A DNA stretch of 35,710 nt, from positions 55,007 to 90,716 of the forward strand of contig SUTR01000001.1 in assembly GCA_015062825.1 (NCBI GenBank), written 5' to 3'. The notes beneath the pieces are model-generated. The model saw only the letters and a list, made by a program, of their open reading frames with translations. It did no database searches and had not been told where the DNA came from. Position numbers and translations under genes: made by a program. This stretch comes from Methanosphaera stadtmanae. GTDB lineage: Archaea; Methanobacteriota; Methanobacteria; Methanobacteriales; Methanobacteriaceae. Shown here one piece after another: positions 26,209-34,045 of the stretch (within the stretch, counting starts at the first letter, position 1; every line of letters begins with the position of its first letter).

Positions 26209-26535
26209 ATGGTATTAACAGGAAGAAATAATAATAATAAATCATATAGTGGAAGAGCAAGAGAATTTTTCGGACAAGAAAAAGTAAAATATTTCATTGG
26301 CGGAATGGTAGCTGCTTATGCAATTAAAAAAATAGCAGAAACAGACACAGCACATGATTTAGCAGTATCAGCAACAGCTGGTTTTTTAAATTTCAAAGAT
26401 TCAGTAGAAGAAACCGTAGAAAACATCAAAGAAGATGCAGAAGATATTCATACTGAAGCACAACAAAAACAACAAATCGAAGTTTTCGGTCCAGAAGACT
26501 TTGATGATGAAGATGAAGAAGAAGATGAAGAATAA
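26209..26535 (+). CDS. PacL/DUF1490-like small membrane partner of a metal ATPase
   Basis: A 108-residue protein with one N-terminal hydrophobic segment ('KYFIGGMVAAYAIKKIAE', residues about 27-45). A helical region follows ('VSATAGFLNFKDSVEETVEN', then 'IKEDAEDIHTEAQQ'), and the end is a very acidic tail (EDFDDEDEEEDEE). This layout (GG-containing helix, 'AVSATAxGLxxK', amphipathic helix, metal-binding-like tail) matches, from memory, mycobacterial PacL1 (Rv3269, DUF1490) and a similar Firmicutes family encoded just before P1B ATPases. PacL proteins scaffold and assist metal efflux pumps. Here the tail is Asp/Glu-rich, not His-rich. AGTGAT precedes the ATG at 26209. The ATPase gene follows after 50 bases, probably cotranscribed. 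No database search was possible. Confidence 0.65.
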   Translation: MVLTGRNNNNKSYSGRAREFFGQEKVKYFIGGMVAAYAIKKIAETDTAHDLAVSATAGFLNFKDSVEETVENIKEDAEDIHTEAQQKQQIEVFGPEDFDDEDEEEDEE

Positions 26536-26585
26536 TTTTATTTTATTTTAAATTTTTTTAAAATATAATTAGGACTTGAATTACA

Positions 26586-28694
26586 ATGAAATTTAAGATA
26601 GTTTATGATAATAATCGTGATACTATCCGTGTACGTTTTGGTAGAAATGTTATTACTAAAAAAGAGGGATATGGTCTATCAGAATTATTATCACAAAAGG
26701 AAAATATCCAAACTGTTAAGGTTTCATCTGTAAATGGTAGTATATACATTAATTATAGTGGTAGTAAAAACAAAATATATAAAATATTATCTTCTATTAA
26801 AAAATCTGATCTTTATGAAGCTGAACCAACACAGGATGAAATTATCAGAGAAACAAATAGGCGATATATTAATAGAATACTCCGAAGAGTAGCTACCAGA
26901 TATTTATGCATGTGGTTTATGCCACAACCAATCAATATTATCAAGATTGTATATGATTCAGCACCATATATACTTAAAGGTATTGATAGTTTATTACATC
27001 TAAGGGTAGATGTAGACCTGCTTGATGCAACATCTCTTGCAGTAACATTAAGTCAGAGAATGTTCGGTACAGCAGGATCCATTGTATTCTTACTTGGAAT
27101 ATCTGAAATCCTCGAGGAATATACAATTGAAAAAACAAAACATTCACTCGAAAACAGTTTGATGTTAAATATCAACAAGGTATGGGTAGAAACTGAAACT
27201 GGTGAAGAAATACAAGTGCCATTTACTGATATTAAAAAAGGAGATCATGTAATTGTAAGAACTGGTACAATAATTCCTGCTGACGGTACAATAGTTAAAG
27301 GAGAAGCAGAAATTAATCAAGCTACAATGACTGGTGAATCCTTAGCAGTAAGAAAAATAGAAGGAAACAGTGTATTTGCTGGTACAATTGTTGAAGATGG
27401 AAATATAACTATTGAAGTAACTGCTTTAAATGAAGAAACTAGAATCAATCAGATAATTGATTTAATAGAATCATCAGAAGAAGTTAAAGCTACTGTTCAA
27501 AGTAAAGCAGAAAAACTAGCAGATTCAATAGTTCCATGGAACTTTGCATTAACCGGATTTACTTACCTACTTACAGGCAGCACAATTAAAGCAATTGCAG
27601 CACTGACAGTTGATTATTCCTGTGCTATAAAACTTACAACACCAATAGCAGTCATATCTACCATGAGAGAAGCATCAGAAAGGGAAATTGTAGTTAAAGG
27701 TGGAAGATATCTAGAATCATTTGCAACTGCAGATACAATTGTATTTGATAAAACAGGTACATTAACAAAATCACAGCCACATGTTGCAAAATACATATCA
27801 TTAGGCGTATTATCTGATGAAGAGGTATTAAGACAGGCAGCATGTATAGAAGAACACTTCCCACATAGCGTAGCAACAGCTATTGTAAATAAAGCCAAAG
27901 AGTTAAACCTTCAACATGGTGAAGAATTACACTCTGATGTAGAATACATAGTTGCTCATGGAATTGCAACTACAATAGTTGGTAAACGTACAGTTCTTGG
28001 AAGCAGACACTTTGTAATTGAAGATGAAAAAGTAAAAATATCTCCAGAACATGAAAAACTTATCCAAGAAAGCATGGATAAATACTCTGTAATTTATCTA
28101 GGAATCAACGGAAATCTTGAAGGTATAATTTGTATTGATGACCCTCCAAGAGAAGAATCAAAAGAAGTTCTAGATCAGCTTAGAGCATTAGGAATTAAAG
28201 ATACAATTATGCTTACAGGTGACTCTGAAAATGCAGCTAAAACAACTGCTGAATTATTAGGTATAGATCATTATAGATCACAAGTATTACCAGAAGATAA
28301 GTCCAGAATTGTAGAAGAACTAAAAGCAAAAGGTAGAACTGTCATTATGGTAGGAGATGGAATCAATGATTCTCCAGCATTATCTGCAGCTGATGTATCT
28401 GTTGCAATGAAAGACTCATCAGACCTTGCAAGAGAGGTAGCAGATATTACATTACTTAGACCAACATTAGAAGATCTGGTAACTGTAAGACTTTTAAGCC
28501 AGAAAATGCTTGACTTGATTCATAAGAATTATAGTCGTATACTTGTATTAAACACTTCATTTATGGCATTAGGTATTGCTGGTGTAATAACACCATCCAT
28601 TACCTCAGTATTGCATAACGGTTCAACTATGCTATTAAGTTATGACAGTATGTCATCTAAAAACTTCAAAAAACTTAAGGCACCAGAAGTATAA
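26586..28694 (+). CDS. P1B-type metal-transporting ATPase with SCA motif
   Basis: A 702-residue heavy-metal P-type ATPase. The N-terminus (residues 1-85) looks like a metal-binding-fold domain without the CxxC pair. The actuator TGES lies at 249-252, phosphorylation site DKTGT at 388-392, and hinge GDGINDSP at 590-597. The intramembrane metal motif, normally CPC, SPC or similar, reads 'DYSCAIKLTTP' (343-353), so the proline is replaced. The P1B 'HP' locus reads HFPHS (424-428), where the second His is kept but the Pro after it is Ser. Similar variants occur in Mn/Zn/Fe-exporting ATPases that pair with PacL/DUF1490-like partners, which matches the gene before it. Export of a transition metal ion from the cytoplasm is likely; the metal is not determined. 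Confidence 0.88.
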   Translation: MKFKIVYDNNRDTIRVRFGRNVITKKEGYGLSELLSQKENIQTVKVSSVNGSIYINYSGSKNKIYKILSSIKKSDLYEAEPTQDEIIRETNRRYINRILRRVATRYLCMWFMPQPINIIKIVYDSAPYILKGIDSLLHLRVDVDLLDATSLAVTLSQRMFGTAGSIVFLLGISEILEEYTIEKTKHSLENSLMLNINKVWVETETGEEIQVPFTDIKKGDHVIVRTGTIIPADGTIVKGEAEINQATMTGESLAVRKIEGNSVFAGTIVEDGNITIEVTALNEETRINQIIDLIESSEEVKATVQSKAEKLADSIVPWNFALTGFTYLLTGSTIKAIAALTVDYSCAIKLTTPIAVISTMREASEREIVVKGGRYLESFATADTIVFDKTGTLTKSQPHVAKYISLGVLSDEEVLRQAACIEEHFPHSVATAIVNKAKELNLQHGEELHSDVEYIVAHGIATTIVGKRTVLGSRHFVIEDEKVKISPEHEKLIQESMDKYSVIYLGINGNLEGIICIDDPPREESKEVLDQLRALGIKDTIMLTGDSENAAKTTAELLGIDHYRSQVLPEDKSRIVEELKAKGRTVIMVGDGINDSPALSAADVSVAMKDSSDLAREVADITLLRPTLEDLVTVRLLSQKMLDLIHKNYSRILVLNTSFMALGIAGVITPSITSVLHNGSTMLLSYDSMSSKNFKKLKAPEV

Positions 28695-28721
28695 GTTTTT
28701 CTTATACTTTTTCTTTTTTTT
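28687..28721 (+). terminator. Hairpin plus T-run terminator of the metal-efflux operon
   Basis: AAGTATAAG (28687-28695) and CTTATACTT (28701-28709) form a 9-bp stem with a T5 loop, overlapping the stop codon. T5-C-T8 follows. Confidence 0.75.
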
Positions 28722-28869
28722 AAACAAAAATTTTATTATAATTATTTAACTATATTAACAATTAACTCTTATTTTTATAAAGTGATGAATAAATTTTAGT
28801 TTTAAGAATAAATAAAATATTTTCATAGAAATATTGATTCAAGAGGATTTATTTTTCATAGTAAATTTC

Positions 28870-29195
28870 CAATGCTGTCAACTTAATTTTTGATTTGTGT
28901 TGCTTGGTATTATTCTTTCCTATGAAAAAAAAAATATTTTGTTTAAAAGCTTTTTCTTAGATTATATGGGTATTTTACATGTCTTTTGGTTTTTCTGTTT
29001 GTTGAATGTCTGTTGAATTTGTGATCTGTTGTGAATTTGATGGATTTGATGATTAAATTGTTTATGATTCTTTTTATTTCGTTTAATGGTTTTAATAGTA
29101 TTCTGGTTAGTTTGTTTTTGAGACGTCCTATTCCCAGGTTGGTGGTATTTGTTTTCTTTATTTAATAATTTTTCTGTAAGCATTGTTTATGTAAA
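28870..29195 (-). mobile_element. Truncated copy of the IS4-like element
   Basis: From CAATGCTGTCAACTTAA (28870) to about 29130 the sequence is nearly identical to the left end of the complete element at 33996-34255. It then fades to weaker similarity until about 29195. It contains the terminal repeat and the code for the last 70 or so residues of the transposase, with small indels that break the frame. The rest of the element, including the catalytic part and right end, is gone. Confidence 0.75.
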
Positions 29196-29297
29196 TTGGG
29201 GATTGGTTTTTTGAGTATGTTTTATTGTAATATTGTTTAATTATTGTTTATTATATTGTTTATATTTTAGGGGGAGGAGGGGTTTTTTTGTTTTTTT

Positions 29298-29405
29298 ATG
29301 GTTTATTTGTTCTTTTTGGTGTATGTGGTTTTGTTAGTGGTTTGTAATATGTTTGTAAGTTTCTTATTTTTCTATTTTGGTTGTATCCTTCTTGTTTTGC
29401 TTTAA
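29298..29405 (+). CDS. Possible 35-residue hydrophobic ORF
   Basis: ATG at 29298 opens a frame of Phe, Leu, Val and Tyr ('MVYLFFLVYVVLLVV' ...). A purine tract GGGGGAGGAGGGG lies about 15 bases upstream, farther than a normal ribosome-binding site. The T/G-rich strand makes such ORFs by chance, so this is doubtful. Confidence 0.15.
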   Translation: MVYLFFLVYVVLLVVCNMFVSFLFFYFGCILLVLL

Positions 29406-29493
29406 TTGGTTATATTATGTATTTTTAGGTGGATAACTATATATATGTGTTGTTTTATATTATTATTCATGTTAAGGTGAGGTGATTCTTGTC

Positions 29494-29520
29494 ATGCTAT
29501 TAGAAATGTTTAAATGTTAG
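29494..29520 (+). CDS. Possible 8-codon leader peptide
   Basis: AAGGTGAGGTGAT (29474-29486), an almost perfect anti-SD complement, is followed seven bases later by ATG and the peptide MLLEMFKC, then TAG. It sits between a TATA-like sequence (29427-29438) and the secreted-protein gene at 29552, so it would be in that gene's 5' leader. Confidence 0.3.
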   Translation: MLLEMFKC

Positions 29521-29551
29521 TTAATTTATTATAGGATGGGAGGTTAATCTT

Positions 29552-30004
29552 ATGAAATTGAAATCAGTTGTTATTTTAGGATTATTCTTATTTGCGCTTT
29601 GTGGTTTTTCGGCTGTTTATGCTGATACGTTTGTTGTTGGTAATTCGAGTTTTTCGTTGCCTGATGGTTATATGCTTCAGGAAAGTGGTGATCATGTGAT
29701 TCTTTCGAATGATGAGTATGTGATGACGATGTATGAAGGTCAGATTATTGATACAAATATGGCAAGAACTAATCGTATTAACAGTGGTTATACGTTGATG
29801 GGGGAACAGAATTATACGTTTGGTAAGGCTAAAATTAATCAGCAGAATTATATGAAGGATGGTATTATTTCGTGTGTTTATACTGTTAAAAAGTATGGTC
29901 AATCGTATATTATTACTTTGAATTTGTATGATAATCAGACTGTGCCTGAGTATGAGGATAATCCTGTTACTATGATTATTGATACTTTAGAACCTAATAA
30001 GTAG
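29552..30004 (+). CDS. Small secreted hypothetical protein, 150 aa
   Basis: Residues 1-24 are a signal peptide ('MKLKSVVILGLFLFALCGFS', cleavage near 'VYADT'). The mature protein is beta-rich ('DTFVVGNSSFSLPDGYML', 'GDHVILSNDEYVMTMYE') and ends 'TMIIDTLEPNK'. This pattern, with 'F.LP.GY', recalls small extracytoplasmic proteins common in Methanobacteriales, but no function is known. GGGAGGT (29538-29544) precedes the ATG by seven bases. The DNA uses more T and G (TCG, CGT, TTG) than neighbouring genes, so it may have a different history. Two T-runs follow (30013-30038), separating it from the DUF2207 genes. Confidence 0.75.
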   Translation: MKLKSVVILGLFLFALCGFSAVYADTFVVGNSSFSLPDGYMLQESGDHVILSNDEYVMTMYEGQIIDTNMARTNRINSGYTLMGEQNYTFGKAKINQQNYMKDGIISCVYTVKKYGQSYIITLNLYDNQTVPEYEDNPVTMIIDTLEPNK

Positions 30005-30012
30005 TACCATAA

Positions 30013-30038
30013 TATTTTTTTTTATTTAATTATTTTTT
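30013..30038 (+). terminator. T-run terminator after the small secreted protein
   Basis: T9 and T8 runs begin nine bases after the stop codon. Confidence 0.5.
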
Positions 30039-30066
30039 TTATATAACAATTAAGGGTGTGTATCTA

Positions 30067-31830
30067 GTGAAAAGTAGAAATTTGATGATTGTATTGTTGA
30101 TTTTATTGTTTTTGTTGGTTCCGGTAACAATTGCGGGGGATGGAGACTATAAAATTCCTAGTGTTGTTAAAGATGTAACAGTAAATGATGATGGATCAGT
30201 ACATATCTCCGAGAAGATAGTTTATGATATTGAGGGAAGTGTTAACGGAGTATACAGGAATATACCTTTAACTGGCAGGCAATCTGTGAGGAACATCTCG
30301 GTTAAAACTCCCGGTTACTATAATACGTTGGAAGTTGATAGAAATAATAATAGTACCATATTAAGGGTATGGTTATATGAGGATAAGGATAAAACACGTA
30401 AAACAGAAAATGCTAGGGTGGAAGTTACCTATGATTACACCATACGTAAGGGTGTGAAAGTATATAATGACATTGCAGAAATGCAGTACATGACATGGGG
30501 AAGTGAGTGGAATTCAAAAGTAGATAGTATGGAATCAAACATCCACGTACCGGGCACAAAAAATGATATAGAATACTGGAACAATCCGGGGGATAATGTA
30601 GTATCAAGTCAGTGGACAAGTGATGATACATTAACAGTTAAACTTGAAAATATTGATGCACATACCTCATTTGAACAAAGAATTTTAATGCCCAAAAATT
30701 ATATTAAAAACACAACTTTTGCTCAGGTAATACATGTTGATGCAAAACAAAGGATAGAAGATGATCAGAGAAAGTATGAGGAAGAACATAATAAACAAAA
30801 TATTATAGTTACTCTTGCATGGACAATACTGGGTTTAGTGTTATTAGTACCCTTTGGAATATACTGGTTTTTTGGAAGAGAACCAAAAATTGAATACAAT
30901 GCAGAATACGAGTATGACCTGCCGAGTGATGCAACACCACTACAGGTAAACATATTAATAAATGGGAATGTGGGAGTTATAACAGATGATGCGATGTATG
31001 CAACAATTCTTGACCTGATTAACAGGAAATACTTTAAAATAGTGGTGAATGATAGAGACAATACGATTATCAGACAAACTGGTAAGGACATGGGCCACTT
31101 ACGTGAATATGAGTTGTCATTAATTGATTTTTTATCCTCGTTTGCTCAGGATGGTGATATATCAATAGGTTATGTGGGCAGACGATCACACTATCATCAA
31201 TTCCAGAGATTCAGTGTCAAATGGTATAAACAGGCACGTGAAGAAACATCAGACACATGGATAAAACAGTACTTTGATGACAGAGGCTCAAAGCTCTTAT
31301 TGTACTGTGGAATAATGTTCTGGATATTGTTTATCCTAACGATGATTGTAATGGTATTTATGCTGATACCAGCTTATTTGACAACATTAGCACTTGTTTC
31401 AATGTTTGTTTTCATGATTGGTGGTGTAATACTCTTTATTGTACCGAACACTGTTCCGGGAAGATGGACATCGGAGGGAAAGGAATTTTATGACAAATGG
31501 AAAAACTTTGAAAAATACATAAAAGATTATAGTCTGATAAAGGAAAGGCCACCATCATCAGTACAGGTATGGGGAAAATACCTTGTATATGCTTCGGCAC
31601 TAGGCTGTGCCGACAGGGTAACAAAAAACATGAAACAATACTTTAAATCAGTGAATATTGATGAAGATACATTCACGGACAGCAGTGCAGTATCATTTGC
31701 TTACTATAATGGATTTGCTCATGTGGAAGCATCATTCAACACATTATCAGAATCTGAAAGTGATTCAAGTGGATCAATAGGAAGCAGTGGCAGTGGAGGA
31801 TTTGGTGGCGGAGGTGGAGGAACCTTCTAA
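30067..31830 (+). CDS. DUF2207 membrane protein, first of two tandem paralogs
   Basis: A 587-residue membrane protein of the DUF2207 (YciQ-like) family. A signal peptide or first helix covers residues 1-21. The N-terminal domain (about 22-240) faces outside: 'VVKDVTVNDDGSVHISEKI', 'GVYRNIPLTG', 'YWNNPGDNVVSSQWTSDDT'. A membrane helix follows near 244-266, then a cytoplasmic part, two or three helices near 408-460, and the family block 'KWKNFEKYIKDYSLI'/'YLVYASALGCADRV'. The tail is Gly-rich (GGFGGGGGGTF), typical of the family. I prefer the GTG at 30067 (AAGGGTG at 30052-30058 is well spaced) over the GTG at 30058, which lies in that site. Function of the family is unknown. The paralog begins 46 bases downstream. 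Confidence 0.85.
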   Translation: MKSRNLMIVLLILLFLLVPVTIAGDGDYKIPSVVKDVTVNDDGSVHISEKIVYDIEGSVNGVYRNIPLTGRQSVRNISVKTPGYYNTLEVDRNNNSTILRVWLYEDKDKTRKTENARVEVTYDYTIRKGVKVYNDIAEMQYMTWGSEWNSKVDSMESNIHVPGTKNDIEYWNNPGDNVVSSQWTSDDTLTVKLENIDAHTSFEQRILMPKNYIKNTTFAQVIHVDAKQRIEDDQRKYEEEHNKQNIIVTLAWTILGLVLLVPFGIYWFFGREPKIEYNAEYEYDLPSDATPLQVNILINGNVGVITDDAMYATILDLINRKYFKIVVNDRDNTIIRQTGKDMGHLREYELSLIDFLSSFAQDGDISIGYVGRRSHYHQFQRFSVKWYKQAREETSDTWIKQYFDDRGSKLLLYCGIMFWILFILTMIVMVFMLIPAYLTTLALVSMFVFMIGGVILFIVPNTVPGRWTSEGKEFYDKWKNFEKYIKDYSLIKERPPSSVQVWGKYLVYASALGCADRVTKNMKQYFKSVNIDEDTFTDSSAVSFAYYNGFAHVEASFNTLSESESDSSGSIGSSGSGGFGGGGGGTF

Positions 31831-31876
31831 AAAAAATTCCTCCTCAAAATTACAATAGTTGGGAGAGTGTGTTAGT

Positions 31877-33664
31877 ATGAATGCAGGAAAAATGTTAGTA
31901 TTAACATTGATTTTACTGTTTATGTTAATGCCCATATCTCTGGCAACTGAAGGTGATTTTACCATACCATCAGTTATTAAGGATATCACAGTAAAAGAAG
32001 ATGGTTCAACAGTAATCAGTGAAGAAATAATATATAATATTCAGGGAAGTGTTAATGGAGTATTCAGAGATATTCCACTTAATCAAAATCAGACAATACG
32101 AAATATTTCAGTAGAAACTCCAGGATACTATAATAAATTAGAGGTAATAAGATATGGCAATAGTACAAAGCTTAGGGTATGGCTCTACAGTGATAGGGCT
32201 AAAACACAGAAAACACGCGATGCAAAGGTATCAGTAACATACAAGTATACAATAGATAAAGGTTTGAAAGTTTATAATGATATAGCAGAATTGCAGTATA
32301 TGACTTGGGGTGGTGAATGGAATACAAGTGTAGATTACCTGGAATCTACCATTCACATACCATACACTAAGGAATATGTAAAATACTGGAACAACCCCGA
32401 GGATAATGTTATCTCAAGCCAGTGGACGAGTGAGGATACATTAACTGCTAAACTGGAAAACATTGGTGCACACACATCATTTGAACAGAGATTAATAATG
32501 CCTAAAGACAATTTCAAACATGCAATATATGCTCAACACATAAAAGGTGATGCAAGAGAACTCATAGAACAAGACCAAAATTATTACTCAGAAAAAAAAG
32601 ACAAGAACAATGATTATGCACAAGGAAAATATTATGATAATATCAGAGTAACATTTTTCTTCACAGCATTAAGTATACTCACAATCATTCCAATAGGAAT
32701 CTATGGATTGTATGGCAGAGAACCAAAAATAGATTATAATGCAAAGTATGAGTATGATCTTCCCACACATGAATCTCCAGTACAGGTATATGCAATTACA
32801 AGAGGAAAACTTAAAAATATAGGTAATGATGCAATGTATGCAACAATACTTGACCTAATAGATAAAAACTACTTTAAAATATTGTATTCCAATGATGATA
32901 CAATTATCAGATGTACCAATAAAGATACAACCACCTTGAAAGAACATGAAAAAATAATAATAGGATTTTTATCATCCAATGCAGTAAATGGTGACATATT
33001 CCTTGGAGATATAGTAAGATCAGATCGTATGGCATTCCAGAATTTCAGAAACACATGGATAAAACAGGCCAAAGAGGAAATTCCCGATTCATATGTTGAA
33101 AAATATTTTGATGACCAGGGATTGAAAGTCTTACAAAAAATACGACGTACGTATTTTTTAATAGTAATAATTATATTTATTGTAATATTCTTTAAACTTA
33201 TACCATCAATGTTCATCCTGGAATTAATGGCTGTATTAATGATGCTTATGATGGTATTTGCTATATTAATGTTTTTTATTCCAAAATTTGTTGTTGGAAG
33301 ACGGACACCACAGGGAAAAGAGACATATCATAAATGGAAAAACTTTGAACGATACATAAAAGACTACAGTCTAATCAGCCAAAGACCACCATCATCAGTA
33401 CACGTATGGGGAAGATACCTAGTATATGCCACAGCACTTGGATGCGCAGATAAGGCAACAAAAAACATGAGAAAATATTTTGAAACAAATCGGATAGCGT
33501 ATGATTCATTTAATGACATAAATACAGTATCTTTTACATATTATGGAGGTCTTGCTGTTATGCAATCTTCATTCAATATATTATCAAGAACAGACACTTC
33601 TACTTCGGGAATTGGAGGGGCTGGTAGTGGAGGATTTGGTGGTGGAGGTGGAGGAACCTTCTAA
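31877..33664 (+). CDS. DUF2207 membrane protein, second tandem paralog
   Basis: A 595-residue relative of the gene before it, aligned along its whole length: signal peptide 1-21, outer DUF2207 domain, helix near 255-280, helix group near 421-471, block 'KWKNFERYIKDYSLI'/'YLVYATALGCADKA', and the same Gly-rich end GGFGGGGGGTF. The middle loop before the first inner helix is longer ('QDQNYYSEKKDKNNDYAQGK'). The start is the ATG at 31877, with GGGAGAG at 31861-31867. The upstream TTG at 31859 is in frame but precedes that site. Probably in one transcript with the first paralog, as no terminator lies in the 46-base gap. Arose by gene duplication. Role unknown; possibly envelope-related. Confidence 0.85.
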   Translation: MNAGKMLVLTLILLFMLMPISLATEGDFTIPSVIKDITVKEDGSTVISEEIIYNIQGSVNGVFRDIPLNQNQTIRNISVETPGYYNKLEVIRYGNSTKLRVWLYSDRAKTQKTRDAKVSVTYKYTIDKGLKVYNDIAELQYMTWGGEWNTSVDYLESTIHIPYTKEYVKYWNNPEDNVISSQWTSEDTLTAKLENIGAHTSFEQRLIMPKDNFKHAIYAQHIKGDARELIEQDQNYYSEKKDKNNDYAQGKYYDNIRVTFFFTALSILTIIPIGIYGLYGREPKIDYNAKYEYDLPTHESPVQVYAITRGKLKNIGNDAMYATILDLIDKNYFKILYSNDDTIIRCTNKDTTTLKEHEKIIIGFLSSNAVNGDIFLGDIVRSDRMAFQNFRNTWIKQAKEEIPDSYVEKYFDDQGLKVLQKIRRTYFLIVIIIFIVIFFKLIPSMFILELMAVLMMLMMVFAILMFFIPKFVVGRRTPQGKETYHKWKNFERYIKDYSLISQRPPSSVHVWGRYLVYATALGCADKATKNMRKYFETNRIAYDSFNDINTVSFTYYGGLAVMQSSFNILSRTDTSTSGIGGAGSGGFGGGGGGTF

Positions 33665-33994
33665 AAAACAAGACTACTAATTCAACCACACACCCTTCAA
33701 AAATAAAATAATGGTAAAATATGAGAACATCATACCATTACATATAATCATCCTTTCTATTCTTTTTTAATTATTAGGTATTACATGTAATGATTACTTT
33801 TCAGTTTTTTAATAATGTTCTTCGTTTATTATGAGGGTTATCTGTAATATTTCTTATAGTCAATCTTGTTTTCTTATAATAATCTTAAACATTTATCTAG
33901 TATTATTACTTGTGGTAATCGCTTAGTTTCAAAAAACAAAATTCCATAAACAATGTTTACGGAAACTATTACTAATAGGGTACTCGAAAAATAG
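33665..33994. other. Spacer between DUF2207 pair and IS element
   Basis: No gene. Besides the terminator, it holds the palindrome ATTACATGTAAT (about 33780-33791) and a near-perfect 23-bp dyad TTCC-RTAAAC/GTTTAY-GGAA around 33948-33970, close to the IS left end. The latter might mark an insertion-prone structure; this is a guess. Confidence 0.4.
33709..33769 (+). terminator. Hairpin plus T6 terminator of the DUF2207 pair
   Basis: TAATGGTA (33709-33716) and TACCATTA (33733-33740) form an 8-bp stem; T6 at 33764-33769 follows about 23 bases later. Confidence 0.45.
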
Positions 33995-34045
33995 TCAATG
34001 CTGTCAACTTAATTTTTGATTTGTGTTGCTTGGTATTATCCTTTC

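Larger units (their letters stand above)
28722..29551. other. Gene-poor region with IS remnant and T/G-rich leader
   Basis: Holds the IS remnant (28870-29195). To its right is a plus-strand T/G-rich stretch with a G-rich tract, a doubtful 35-codon ORF, a TATA-like ACTATATATATG near 29427-29438, and an 8-codon ORF with a strong ribosome-binding site. No other gene is supported. Confidence 0.5.

Noticed and set aside
28962-29183. 73-codon minus-strand ORF rich in Asn, Gln and Lys
   Set aside because: It is a shifted frame of the transposase 3' end inside the IS remnant, not a gene.
29588-29902. 104-codon minus-strand ORF opposite the small secreted protein
   Set aside because: Thr/Ile/His-rich shadow of a gene with signal peptide and good ribosome-binding site on the plus strand.
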